A stretch of 64,000 bases of DNA from Bolinopsis microptera. Its lineage: Eukaryota > Ctenophora > Tentaculata > Lobata > Bolinopsidae. The position numbers were made by a program, and so were the translations under genes. The DNA is taken from assembly GCF_026151205.1 (NCBI RefSeq), contig NC_087079.1, positions 14,880,445 to 14,944,444 on the forward strand, written 5' to 3'. Under the pieces are notes generated by a model. It saw nothing but the letters and a program-made list of their open reading frames with translations, ran no database searches and was not told the DNA's origin. Below, piece after piece: positions 45,101 to 54,624 of the stretch (the first letter of the stretch is position 1; every line of letters starts with the position of its first letter).

Positions 45101-48100
45101 GTGAGCATGTCCGCGCAGGGGAACCATTCTTCTCGTTCCACGTCGTAACATTCCACACTGAATTTAGGCTTTTTAACGAATACCATAATCCATATGGTTA
45201 TCGGATAATGAAAGATATTATTATTAGAATATGATGAAAGTTGAAAAAAACCAAAAAATGCACCTATCTTTGTGATGATTGTTACAAAATTAGCTCGTTT
45301 TTATCAAAATAATGACAATGGAGTTGATGCATCTGTAATCATAAATTTTCCGTATCATGATTATATGTGATCAAGTATAATGAATAACAGTTGAATATCT
45401 GATGAGTTAAATAGTTTCAAATAGTTAAACTTGTACACACATAAATTTGAAAGTGTTATCGTGATTGATTAAATATATGGATAGGACATATTGTATGGTT
45501 AAATTATTTTTAATTTGAACAAATCTAATCACCTCTTTAAGAAGATTCTCTTCGAGTCTATTCCACCACAAACGAACAGTGCGTGAGGCCTGAAATGGTA
45601 CAGACGATCAACTTAATGGTTACTTTTTCTTTTTCCCTTTAAAAAAACTTGTGATGCACGTACAGACTACAGAGGACAACTTTCAAAACAGGAGTTTTAT
45701 GGCCGCCCAAAGTCTCAATAACATCACTTCCACAAAATAATGAATTGTGACAAATGTGAAAGAAATCAAAAAATGTTGTATGTATGTAAAGATTTAAAGA
45801 TAATTATCGGAATTGGTTGAGTATTAAATATAAAATAACCTGATTCTCTTCCTGGGAACTCGTTCAGAGTTGGTTGGAACGCCATGCAGTTTAACAAACT
45901 GCCTCTTGTGGGGCATCAGGTGGTGGTTCTTCACCTGAAACCAAAATCATTTAGTTCTGATGTTTTTACACTTTGAATTAATATGGATAATTTGCCGATA
46001 CGAGATTTGGGTCGGTTCACAATCACAAAACACAATTCTGATGTCTGGCCCAATCACCAAGTTCGGATTATCAACGAATAAAGCCACATTGATGTAATAA
46101 TACACGCTATTGAGATACGAAATTGGCCTTGTCATTTTTGCACTTCACCAATTTTATTCGTAACACAATACTTCGGTCAGGCATTTCACTATGTCATTTT
46201 CTCATAGGAACATGGCAGTATCCAAGAAGGCCCATCATTCCGGTGGTTTCCGTGTATAGTGGTCGGGGTAATTCTATTATTAGAAACAATTAAGTAATCT
46301 GTAGACTGGAGGGCATAAGTCGCTGGTTGGTGGTCACAAGTAGAATAATAAATTTGTTATTATTTTTACTTCGTGTACTGTTTCTCTTGATAACCCAGCA
46401 GACAAAGTTTTTCAAGTTATCAGTTTGCTTTGTTCGCGATTAATTAGTTTTTAGTACCAGTAAAACAACAACTTCGGGTCTCAGAAAGTGATAATAATTT
46501 ATGGAAAATATGTTTTTTGCTTTTTGGAATACACTCGGAAAGTGATAAGAAATATTGTATATGGAAAATATGTTTTTTGTTTTTTTGGGATATAATAATT
46601 CAACTTTTTAAAAGTCGGTCCATGATTTATGAAAAATATCTTTTTTTGATTTTTGGAATACACTCGGAAAGTGATAAGAATTATCGTATATGGAAAATAT
46701 CCTTTTTGCTTTTTTGGAATATAATACTTCAACTTTCTCAAAGTCGGTCCTTGATGTTTAAGACCGTCTCTACTTTAATTTGTCCGAATTTCTTCCGCTC
46801 CGTAGAAGATGAGGCGAACCCATCACCGAGTGTAGCAGTTCTGTTGTTGAGTGCATACCTCATACGTGGCTTTTCGGTAGTAGCCTTTTCCGGAGAAAGA
46901 GAGGAAGCACCGTCTTGCGCATGCCACAAGGTAGCAAGTTGAATACTGTAGGTTGAGGTGTCATCTCTTCAGGTTGTTCGAGGGATCCCACACAGTTGTT
47001 GTAATATCGCTCCTCTGGCTCATCCTCTTCACATCCGGGGAGTTCCGATCTCAATATTCGGTGAGTAATTACTAAATATCACGCGGGCATCAGGAAAGTG
47101 GAAGCAACGTCAGAAGATTACCCGTGAGCTTGTTATCTCGTATGGAGACCTATTATTCAAAAGAGTTGATAGAATCATTTCGGAATTCTACGAAGAGCCG
47201 AAGTTTTGTAACGTTTACCAGCAAAAATACCAAAACTGTTAACGATCACGTAACCCTAGCAATTTCATCTTTAAGGAGGAGCACTAGAGCTCCTACATAA
47301 ACTAATACGTGATTTAACTGGCGTATTAACTAATTAATGTGGCAACATAGCAATCTTTTTTCGCTCTTATGATACATTTCGCTCTCATGATACATTTATT
47401 GAGCTATGTAAGAAGTTTCTGTAACGTCTCTTCCATGACAAAGGCGTTTGCCGAAACGTCGACAATTATTTGTTTTAAACACTAAGTGGAGATTCTCACT
47501 TCGTCCCCGACTATCACCTTAATAACACCAGAATGTGTGTGTGTGTGTGTGTCTGTCTGTCTGTCTGTCTGATCGTCTGTGTGTAATTTCCGAACGGTTA
47601 TACAAAAAAAACGGTAATAGTTACGGGACTGGTTTTTTCGGTATAGTGCCGACAAAACTCTGACGAAGCCAATAGGCAAATTTTATAAAAATCGGCCGGT
47701 GGTAAGTGGTTTAATTGATGGTTTTGTACCACAAAATATGTTACATAAAATGGCTTGAGAAGAACGGCAAGAGTTACGGGGCTAGCTCTCTCTCTCTCTC
47801 TCTGCATATAATAATAATAATATTATTTAGCGTATATATTACATGGCGTATATATTACATGGTCATATAATACTATAAACTTATTAGGGGAGGGAGTGCT
47901 CAAACGGTCTGTTTGGACTGTAGAGAGAGTTCATACTTTCATACGACAATGTAATGCATGTTCACAAATATGATAGGCTGGTGTGGTGCATGGTGTTAAG
48001 GGTTAATTTCCATTGATTATTGATTAAGAATTACTATCTTTTAAGCATACTATTGGATACGTGAGGGCACTCCGAATAGAATTGCTCGCCTAATCCGGGT

Positions 48101-51100
48101 TTTGACTCAGCGGGTAATTACTCCTACCCTTTTTAACTGCGGCAGTGAAATCCCGGCCGTAGGCCGGGTTACACTAGTCAAATTATAATGTCAAATGTGA
48201 CAACACATGGATTAAATGAAATGTTGTGAATTTTCAGGACTTGAATTTTATAACAATGCATGGGGTAAAGAGACTAGGAAACAGATTACAAATTTATACG
48301 TTGTACAATAAAGCCAAATTTAGCGACTTAACGAGCCATATAATATCGATAGCGCGCGCGGCCGGCCGGTTATCTAGGCTAGCTATACTAGGCGCGCGCG
48401 CGCTATGCGCGTAAAATATAATGCCGAAACATAAAATCTTTTGCATCGCGTGCTACAAATAAGAGCAGACTTTAAAAGTGATCTCAAATTTGGCACATAG
48501 AAATTCGCCCAAACTTGCACAGATTTTTCGTCTTATTATCATATAACTATCTAGAAAGTTTAAGAAAATTCTATCGTTCAGATATTGAAATGATTGACTT
48601 TCGTTAAATATTGTTCCGCAGAACAATGGACCGGAAAGTCCGACTCAAACCTAGAATGGCTGTGTAACATGCAACTTCGGAAAAATTCGGTCATAGTCTG
48701 GACTCAAGTCATTTATGCACAATTCACATTGCCCTGCAGCCATAGTAGAGGGCTGAGAATTTTTTGGGCCTCTTCAAGGTCCATAGAACGAAAAATATTC
48801 CAAGCCTGAAAATTCAGACTGAAAAAATCGGCCTCATTTCGTGCTGACCCTATTTTCAAAATTTCTCAGCAGTCCCAATTCAATAAGAATGGAGAAGCAG
48901 CCGCTGCCCCGTTCCGATAATTCACCGTTTATGAATCGCAGGTCAGTTCCACCCAACACAGATGTGTGTTTTCACTTTTCAGACTTCACATAAGTTGTGT
49001 GTTATGACAACATTACCAGCAACGAATCAAATAAGAAACTATTATAATATGCAAATAACAATAAACTTTAACGTGATCCTTTTTTACACGCAAAAGCGAG
49101 TTAAAAATTTGATTAATCAACGACTGGTCAAGCTAATTTCTGTCTAAAAACTTTGGATCAAATCTACTCCAGAAATGCAATAAGCAAACAACCAGTAAAA
49201 CTTACATTGTGTAGAATCCTATTGCACTCTGCGTTTGCCATGACGAGCGGTTCGCATTCTATCTTTTCAATCAGGTGCTCCACAGTCAGCAGGTTTAATC
49301 TGATCAAGTTTAACAGCTCAGCCAGGAATTCTGACCGGTTTTCTAGATCGTGTTTTACCCATTTTAACATACCTGGAAATTTTAAACAATCACACTTTTA
49401 AACAATCACACTAGACTAATAATGAAATTATGTATAATCCAGGTATAGTTAAATTTCGGTATGAGTAAATAAAAATCAGACATATAAATGATGAAAATAC
49501 CACAATTTTATACCAAAAGTGACCGTCGTTAGAATTTAGATCCCAACAATTAAATATTAACATACCTTCAAATGCCACCAACTCAGACTGTACATTGAGT
49601 TCATCAGACGAGAGAATAGCTTTAATTTTCATCAGAGGTATTTCTAGGAATTCCTCACTCGGGTAAATATCTTCGAAGTACTGTGATATGTAGTTCAGGG
49701 AACTTGCTATCGTTTCCTGAAATGGTACTACGTTACAACTCACATGCATATATTTCTTTCAGAATAGAACATTTTTCTGCAGAACATGTTTCCTCAGAAT
49801 TTAATACTTTCAACACTCATTTGTTGTCTGATTGCAGGAAATATTGATTCTTGACATACAGTACATATTTTCCAACATAGAGTAAGTGTAATTATCTCTG
49901 AATTTATAATTATCTCTGAATTTTCATCATATCGAACTCTCGACACTACCGGGAATAAACATCTCTGATCCATCAAACCCTTATACGGGCATTATATTCT
50001 GAAGAGTATTGTCTCCTGTCCTCAATTACACTTATTGGATTCGCAGTGAATCATTCACTGAACACAGTTAATATTCCCACAGATTACATTTTGTCAGGCT
50101 AAGAGCAATGTAATACCTGCACCATTAATACCTAGCAATGCCTCCATTTAACACTAAGTTGAAACTGTTTGCCCTGTGAATCTATCTCCAGCCTGTATCG
50201 AGTACTGTGCCATCATTGGTGGATTACTGATCACATGACCGAATGATTGAGCACATGTGATATAAGAAAATAACACTTAGCTTGTGTCACATAGGTGATG
50301 CCCCACAAAGTGTGTTATTAGTTAAAAATACCGCACTGTCAGCTGATTTGGTATAATCGAACCAAGAATCACAACTGAGGATTTACTTAAATTCACCTGC
50401 ATCACTCCTCTTCACTCCTGACGAACACAACAAAAACACAGTGAGAACTTTTTGAAAATAAGTTGAATCAAAACAAAAGTGTGAGACGAATTAGACCGGA
50501 CGAGACAAAGAAACAACAAATGTTCCAGAGAGTATAGTACAGTATATTAATAATGATAATGTATACTCAAACCATGATCCATTCAAAATGTACAATGCAG
50601 CTCACAGAATAATACCGCTGATCTGATGATGATGGTGATGAGGGGGAGACCCTGCACAAATCTATTATTATCACTGTATATATATTTCAGGTAGCTGGTC
50701 ATAAGCCCCCAGTATTTAACTGGCACACTGACATTGTCCCGTATATACTGACAGGGTTCCTATATATATTATATACTGACAGGGTCCCTCTATAATATAT
50801 GACATGACCCCGAATAATGTTATTATTCCATCACTAAATAGTAAATATATTACAAAACTGTGTCGCATGTGATGTTGGGAGTACATTGGTTGGCAAGCTA
50901 TTCAGTGGTTAGTGGATGGTTGTTATCTGCCAACTTAATCACGCGAAACATCACGTGGAAGAGCTGGGCTCTGTACTATAAACTGTTTTCTGCAGCTCGG
51001 GTAGTAGCAGGTAAAACAGTGCCGGCTATTGATTCACTCTCAATAACAGGGATGGTTAGTGTTGTGACGTACTATAGTGGTTACTCTCAATAACAGGGTC

Positions 51101-52844
51101 CTGGATGGTTAGTGTTGTGACGTAGAACAATAGATCAGAACTATTGTTACTTTTAGTTAGTGGTGGACCGTACCAGCTGTCGGAGTAAAATTTAAATCTG
51201 TGTGTGTGTGTGTGAGGATTGTGTCATTTTGTTACGCATGTATAATGTTGAATACTACTCATATCAGCATATAATTACATACTTTCATCAATACATTGGT
51301 TTTTCACTTCACTACATGGTTTTACACAATCCAAGACATTGGTTTTACACTCAATACATTGGTTTTACACCTCAATTAAAATTGGTTTTACACATCAAAT
51401 ACATTGGTTTTAACATAACCGCAATACATTGTTTTTACACATCAAATACATTGGTTTTACACATCAATACATTGGTTTTACACATCAATAAATTGTTTTA
51501 ACATCAATACATTGGTTTTACACATCAATACATTGGTTTTACACATCAATACATTGGTTTTACACATCAATACATTGGTTTTACACATCAATATAAATTG
51601 GTTTTACACATCAATACATTGGTTTACCACATAACATCAATACATTGGTTTTACACATCAATACATTGGTTTTACACATCAATACATTGGTTTTACACAT
51701 CAATACATTGGTTTTATAACATCAAAAATTGGTATTACACAGCAATACATTGGTTTTACACAAAATTCAATACAAATGGTTTTACACCTCAATACATGGT
51801 TTTACTCATCAATACATTGGTTGTACCCATCAATACTATTGGTTTTACTTCATATACACACTTATTGTTAGCGTATTCTACCCATATCCATCTGCGGTAT
51901 TTTTTTTTTTATTATAACCAAATTATGTTTGTGGTTATTGTAATATTATACAGTATAAATACGCTGCACACGTACTTACACACTACCCGTACCAGTGTAC
52001 TAACAGTGACATATTGTGTACTAACATATTGTGTACTAACATATTGTGTACTAACGTATTGTGTACTAACATATTGTGTGCTAACATGTTTTATTTACCG
52101 CGGCTGTTTCCCAAACTCCGTAGTAAATAGGTGTTTAACTGTCACTAAATAAACTGTTACCTGTTACCTGTTACCTGTTACCTGTTACACGGTTACCGTG
52201 ACCTGTTACCTGTTACCTGTTACCTGTGACGAGTTACCTGTTACCTGCTGCAGGTACTGATGATGTCACGTGACAGTGTTAAAGTAGTGTTGTACTGTAA
52301 TTACTCAGCTCACTGTTTGACTGTATTTTGGGGAATTTAAAGTGTTGACACACAACGCAAACTGTATTAATCTTAATTTTCTTCTCGAAAGGACGTTTTA
52401 CTTAGCAGCAGTGTGTTGACACGTGACATCTTACAAAATCCAAGATGTCAAGTAACAAACACTAAGTATTTACCACTTGGTATTTACTGAATCGTGCAGG
52501 TCGTTTAAAACACGTACAAGCGTGACCTTGCATGTGTTAAAACGTTTCCGAATAACTACACTTAATGACAGTTAATTCTAATGAATATAATCAATATAGT
52601 AACTAAAATGTTATACTGTACACTAAATAAATAACATTACATTGTAACATACATTGTAAATCATATAATAACATACATTGTAAATTATATAATAAATAAA
52701 GTAAGTAAAATCTTATTCTTATACATTTTACAATTAACAATGATTTCAATACCAACCTTGCAATCAAGACGCTCTGCTATATGAAGGAGTCCCATACAGT
52801 TGTTAACATCCATGTGATTTAACATGAAATTAAAACACGCTGTC
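30105..52844 (-). CDS. BACK-kelch protein (BTB-kelch/KLHL family), 11 exons, 5' end not seen
   Basis: Exons in transcript order: 52844-52757, 49716-49566, 49372-49206, 45934-45840, 45589-45533, 45157-45048, 44543-44403, 44008-43882, 42164-42042, 30668-30488, 30305-30105. All have GT-AG signals and matching phases, giving about 479 residues. KLHL proteins usually recruit substrates to Cullin-3 ubiquitin ligases through BTB-BACK, with the kelch propeller binding the target. The first three exons encode the end of BTB and the BACK helices (LLHIAERLDC; ILSSDELNVQSE; MLKWVKHDLENR), ending with NHHLMP. Six kelch repeats follow, with double glycines at FVCGG, YAVGG, YAIGG, YAVGG, YVIGG and ILAGG. 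The BTB core was not found upstream and may lie beyond the window. The 11.4-kb intron before the last two exons holds a LINE, a large transposon and a mariner copy; another intron hosts a crystallin gene. Confidence 0.93.
31100..34738 (+). CDS. LINE ORF2: PHD-like zinc finger, endonuclease, reverse transcriptase
   Basis: An uninterrupted reading frame; the first ATG is 31172 (1188 residues) but the frame is open from 31100. An N-terminal Cys/His cluster (CSHCDKIKHMKCMKL, WICYDC, CTCCNGWIYSP, CHWCESKVHTKC) resembles the PHD fingers of CR1/L2-type LINEs. An APE-type endonuclease follows from about residue 176 (TLNIRG, NETNLL), with GDFNVD near 330 and SDHLAT near 396. The reverse transcriptase has NYRPISLL, FRPGRSCEHAL, DFSKAFD (~789), GVPQGSIMGPLLF (~845) and YADD (~876). 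All catalytic motifs look intact, so this may be active or recently active. It lies antisense in the largest kelch-gene intron. No separate ORF1 was recognised upstream. Confidence 0.95.
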   Translation: MKCNTRIPKARSFLICSHCDKIKHMKCMKLSKSEAKIIVDSGSAWICYDCISSALPVNACPSAKPPRQGPVIGPKFKVQCTCCNGWIYSPANLKTCHWCESKVHTKCHSDLLGCRNCCENMIPGYYVHCYQLYSLHTHTHTGVIHNPYDRYQLINEIGNTIDQDQELEYWNEISDILVSCNYMEPTNVSSSGPCDLKIFTLNIRGLLKNVDKLREDIFTYSKYDVLCFNETNLLQDKLPNGINDLVLEGFYEPLLRDPIRSSGRGGGLAIYINTRVCESENIEKFFPQNFDVTDKSGEFMLVKLHNCKGFNKTKIIVNIYRSPASKNPDNFNKLIDSLLHGMERHSRKHTILVGDFNVDLTHYDTDKHCQNLIETMTKYGFFQLVSRPTRITDHSATLIDHVYSNNVQHTHSCNVLTVDLSDHLATLVTISLGQYSHIAGSRNKRHRVDHGMNIEKRMFNESNNLKFIELIGSEMWEEVTRENCADEQYNKFIEIYGQHYDEAYPVKTNHVRRKFERQDPKPFMLPWLEIACARKNKLFHAKIVDPTEENYKAYKKHKAFCDKHVNKAKDKYYKTQFDKYKDCSKKQWQLINTLLGRKSKSHNKIKLQNADGNIINSDSDVAEHFNSYFSNIATKIKDAISARTVFDPGGFKHYLSSPASQSMFVRPTTESEVEQIISKLKNKSTQDTKIEPLKIVKDCPSFCKVLSIIINTSFSQGIFPSSLKIAKVIPIHKGGRKSDATNYRPISLLCTFSKLYEKLMHNRVMDFLDKKGSLFEGQYGFRPGRSCEHALLDAQHTILNSLAKKEVALLLLVDFSKAFDVLSHDVLIDKLQHYGIRGQALQWFKSYLSTRQQYVCLNGIKSALKPITYGVPQGSIMGPLLFLIYINDMPNINSMIKFILYADDANIIIKGKNANDVIQKFNQFSHEFVRWVDCNGLALNLKKTCYMLFGVRNTDNTPNIHIADTQLERKREARFLGVIMDDKLTWSKHIAAVRSKMMRYVGIMYKIKRYLSIQIRLQIYQSFVQSHLNFCSIVWGFAAKNHIESLFSRQKQGIRAVMPGHINYFYKDGRLPEHTKQFFNNNGILTVHSVIVKNTLILMHRIKHFRSSVPQQICMTIPENAPTANSDHVTAASWLAEYNTTHFRSSMFFKGPLLSIYAVNANVSTLPTLFSINLFKSATKRMLLNLQSENDDDTWPSFLLHNIPGLRRSQRV
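34739..35386 (+). other. LINE 3' UTR and AT-rich flank
   Basis: It contains TTAATTAG repeats near 34780, AATAAA-like signals near 34860 and 35170, and a poly-T stretch. The exact LINE 3' end was not fixed. Confidence 0.5.
36127..37340 (-). pseudogene. LINE fragment: RT connection, RNase H domain and CCHC tail
   Basis: On the minus strand, an interrupted segment (~37340-36960, with at least two stops) reads like the thumb/connection of an I/R1-type RT. An open 275-codon stretch follows. It contains QCYTDGSKM and GVYIVD at the RNase H start, IIIHCDSQATIMAM, and WIPAHKGYDGNEKADSLAKKG near the RNase H end, then CPHCLMEEETMNHFIGQC, a CCHC-type motif. These are features of I-clade-like non-LTR elements. 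Endonuclease and most RT motifs are absent. It lies just 3' of the unknown gene inside the G-tract element. Confidence 0.85.
37376..39224 (-). CDS. Unknown protein with N-terminal zinc-ribbon-like motif; one frameshift
   Basis: An ATG at 39224 opens a frame with CKCGRVMESLAYDRCLRC, a C-x-C-x12-C-x2-C zinc-ribbon-like motif. That frame stops near 39073. The overlapping frame opens near 39120 and runs uninterrupted to 37376, adding about 580 codons. One frameshift around 39073-39120 would therefore join them; a sequencing error, real decay or programmed shift are all possible. The middle is low complexity with an imperfect AIPVPEP repeat and Ser/Lys/Thr-rich stretches. A Cys-containing helical block includes KAIQRVLFRLGCSLEEACLQ, and a basic KSKKRRRRMM run could be a nuclear signal. 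I recognise no transposase, helicase or nuclease motif. Its place within the TIR element suggests a transposon protein, but a LINE ORF1 is possible given the RT/RNase H remnant immediately downstream. Confidence 0.55.
39599..40365. mobile_element. Mariner-like non-autonomous element, copy B (767 bp)
   Basis: The ends CAGGGTGGGCCAAAAGTCAG and inverse are flanked by TA. It lacks the LINE insertion found in copy A. The short ORF at 40101-40310 is shared with copy A. Its flanks resemble 41470-41540, which lacks it, giving a second unoccupied-site comparison. Confidence 0.93.
40366..41446 (-). other. Kelch-gene intron sequence with a degenerate MITE fragment
   Basis: A CAAGGACAAAAG end with ATCGCGGC repeats at about 40431-40525 resembles the hAT-like MITE at 16009, but no matching second end was found. 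No gene was recognised in the remainder. Confidence 0.5.
41430..41560. repeat. Diverged duplicate of the transposon target region (unoccupied site)
   Basis: The sequence around AATCTATTACATTTATTGA matches the joined flanks of the 35387-39553 element. It then continues (ACGTTACAGAAGGAATT, CTCTCCTCACGTCC) to match the flanks of mariner copy B. It therefore represents the locus without either insertion. Confidence 0.85.
41820..42010. repeat. Dispersed ~190-bp repeat, copy 2
   Basis: It is similar in block order to 18569-18765 (TTACTTCATGAAAAA, CATAGTTATGGGCAT, TTAGGTCAATAGTGC). No coding capacity. Confidence 0.65.
42183..42312. repeat. Nested inverted repeat beside a kelch exon
   Basis: Inner arms of about 30 bp (GAAGGATTGGAGGGG and TTCTAGAAACATA with their inverses) surround TCTTTA. 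Outer arms ATAAATAGTTT/AAACTATTTAT extend the symmetry. It lies about 20 bp from the 42164 exon edge, on the acceptor side. It could be a small MITE. Confidence 0.8.
42595..42745. repeat. Foldback sequence with GAGGGCGG repeats
   Basis: Inverted arms centred near 42668 (GGCGGTACTTTCCT and AGGAAAGTGCCGCC) lie within a larger symmetric block of CGAGGGCGG and CGCCCTCG copies. It is probably a small foldback/MITE copy, upstream of the crystallin gene. Confidence 0.7.
42975..43658 (+). CDS. Secreted two-domain beta-gamma crystallin
   Basis: A 227-residue intronless ORF. The ATG at 42975 starts a clear signal peptide (MIKVFLVSALFAVASG); an in-frame extension to 42840 would bury it and is not favoured. 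Two tandem repeats of about 83 residues follow, each starting GLHYTD and containing ETWEFYDN, GPLDWTRVD and NDKVSS (near residues 93 and 177). NDKVSS fits the (N/D)(N/D)xx(S/T)S calcium-binding motif of microbial-type and invertebrate beta-gamma crystallins. A shorter C-terminal segment ends with CTAN. It probably acts as a calcium-binding extracellular protein. The gene lies in a kelch-gene intron on the opposite strand. The two domains are very similar, so they duplicated recently or were homogenised. Confidence 0.9.
   Translation: MIKVFLVSALFAVASGNLFIGLHYTDTQGGDKELEIGVNMNLNGVSNWNNNLSRYKITGDETWEFYDNDNFTGEPIFVKSGPLDWTRVDGVFNDKVSSVKMSSPLYAGLHYTDAQRGDRVLAVNGPGNLVGLDNNLSRFKIPGAETWEFYDNADYAGEPLFVKTGPLDWTRVDAVFNDKVSSVKLAGPLVRILSGDNEPVDSGVNSFQLSEGSSVQAVKGDYTCTAN
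43830..43835 (+). terminator. Polyadenylation signal AATAAA for the crystallin gene
   Basis: AATAAA lies about 170 bases after the crystallin stop, 47 bases before the facing kelch exon edge at 43882. Confidence 0.6.
44012..44365. repeat. 22-bp minisatellite filling a kelch-gene intron
   Basis: About 15-16 copies of a 22-bp unit (core ACCGGGAATGTGTGTGATT plus ATC) occupy almost the whole 394-bp intron 44009-44402, starting a few bases from the acceptor of exon 44008-43882. There are no distinct spacers, so it is not a CRISPR array. Confidence 0.95.
45935..49205 (-). other. Kelch-gene intron with tandem and simple repeats
   Basis: This 3.3-kb intron holds a diverged tandem array at about 46497-46756 (GGAAAATAT and TTTTTTGG-rich units, ~60/120 bp), GT/GTCT microsatellites at 47534-47571 and a CT run at 47786-47803. 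It also has a GC-rich CGCGCG block at 48349-48412, unusual for this AT-rich region. No independent gene was established. Confidence 0.6.
46738..47054 (-). pseudogene. Unassigned minus-strand coding-like remnant
   Basis: Two overlapping minus-strand frames (47054-46860 and 46929-46738) have protein-like composition: an acidic stretch ELPGCEEDEPEERYYNNC and then a KATTEKPRMRYALNNRTATL-type sequence ending at a stop. A frame change between them suggests decay. It could be an old retroelement ORF or an unused exon of the surrounding kelch gene. No family was recognised. Confidence 0.3.
49717..51285 (-). other. Kelch-gene intron, no gene seen
   Basis: AT-rich. Short partial repeats of ATATACTGACAGGGT occur at about 50730-50790 and AACAGGG-type repeats near 51050-51100. 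Nothing coding was supported. Confidence 0.55.
51286..51860. repeat. 21-bp minisatellite
   Basis: About 25 imperfect copies of a 21-bp unit (core AATACATTGGTTTTACAC). Because 21 is a multiple of three, a frame reads as repeated HWFYTSI; this is an artefact. The array lies in a kelch-gene intron. Confidence 0.95.
51996..52255. repeat. Two short arrays: 15-bp then 7-bp units
   Basis: About six copies of GTACTAACATATTGT (51996-52090) are followed after ~60 bases by about a dozen CTGTTAC units (52154-52250) with minor variants. With the 21-bp array, this makes a ~1-kb repeat-rich block. Confidence 0.9.
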
Positions 52845-54624
52845 CTGAAAAACAAACAAGAATTAACTTTAGAGTAACCATCAGTCAACTTTACTAATAA
52901 TTTTAAAGATTATGGAATTCCCCGATACACCACTTTTCCTTGCTTAAAGTATAAAAGTACCAGAGATCCTGACACGCGGATATCTTCAGATTCCTTCCTC
53001 ACATTACAAACTACTAGGTTGACTCTAATAACACACATCTCCGTAATCACATGCTTGTGAACAAATTCTTTTAAATCTCCTTCCTTTAAGGTTTCGTTAA
53101 TGAGCGCTGACTGTATTGCTTGTACGTGAGGTAATATCACAAACTACAGAGCACCAGATAATCAGGGAGGTAGAGAGAGAGCATGATCTGATCCAGATCT
53201 CTCTCACTACCTCCCTTATACCTGCCTCCCCTCCCTTAGTGCTTGGTGATAAGAAGGTAATGGCTCAGAGGTTAGCCCATTGAGATGCTGCAGTAGGCTG
53301 CCCTTTGTTCGTTCTGTGAGAGCAAGTTATATATATATATTCTATATATAGATTATATATATGTGTGTGTGTGAGTGTGAGTATGTATGATACATGGCTA
53401 TTAGCTAGACACAGCAAAAAGGTGGTGAATATAATAACCACGTACGCACTTGTATCTAAATTGGAGGTTGTGGATGTAGGTGGGGAGGTGTTTTAAAGAT
53501 CTGTACGTGACATGGATCAGCTTCCGGTATTGACCAATCACTACCCAGAATCACTGTCACGTGTCAAATATGGTCAATCTCTCTACCAGTAAACAGATAT
53601 ATTATCTGTTGAAATTATTTCCGCAAAAAAATCAACATCCTTAAGTTTGAACTTCATGAAAACATCTTAGCCTTGGAGGTGTTTAGAGGAATTTAGAGGA
53701 ATTATTAAAATAAACTTTGGGCTCAATAAAAATTCGGACTTGTTTGGGCATTCATTTTTAGAGACGAGGTAATTTTACTCTCTTATTCATGATATGTTTT
53801 GAAGAAAGTGATGCGAGTTTACATGAGATAATGATAATGTGAACCATGTGACCTCTCGGACTCAAATAGTCAAACTATCGGTGCATTGAGTTTGTCCAAA
53901 TAGTGCAGTAGCTTCCTATCATATATTGTACTAACTGTAAAACTTTATAGTTTCAGTAAACAGCAATTAACACGGACTACTGGATCCTTATTTAATTGGG
54001 GGTGTTCCACTCTTCCGTGTGGTCGTTACTTTCCCTCCCTTCCCCTATTTCTTTGTTTACCAGTTCTCCCCAATGTATAAATGGTAATTAGTGGGGATTT
54101 CCAAGTGCCACGTAGTTTGGTAATTGTGAGTAGCAGTGTTCTAAATGCACGGTCCCTGCAAATGAGTTCACTTCTTTTACAACCACATTCTTTGTTGCAT
54201 TCCATGTCCACCGATCAATTACAAATTCAAGCATAGCCGTATTACATGACCCAATCAGCAATCAGCATGCAACCTTTAGAGTGACCTATTTCTTTAGTTT
54301 AAAACAATAGAACAATATCAGCATTTAAGGGGATCTCTAAGGGGGTCATACTCGTTATTTCGATAATATACTATTCCGAATTGTCATGATTATATTACTG
54401 ATTATTTACACGATTATATTAAATGATTTTTTACTGATGATTTCCCTATTTTTTTCCAGTTCTATTTTCCCAGATTTAAGGAAATAGGAAGTGAACGATT
54501 TTTGAATATCACATGACCTTACAAATCAAGTATTTTTATAATCGAGATAGAATGTTCCAATGAACTGTTCTTTAACATGTGTTATATTTCCTTTTAAAGG
54601 TATATTTTATTGTTAATTAGTGTT
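52845..54624. other. No gene recognised; 5' exons of the kelch gene not found
   Basis: The BTB core exon would be expected upstream of 52844 on the minus strand, but nothing here matches. A 76-codon minus ORF at 52910-53140 has no BTB pattern. An imperfect inverted repeat (GGAGGTAGAGAGAGAG with its partner) lies at about 53165-53222, and TA/GT microsatellites at 53327-53375. Confidence 0.5.

Noticed and set aside
51598..52152. 184-residue ORF with repeated HWFYTSI
   Set aside because: An artefact of the 21-bp and 15-bp minisatellites.
52910..53140. Candidate BTB exon for the kelch gene
   Set aside because: The translation lacks the BTB pattern and has no splice phase fitting the 52844 acceptor.
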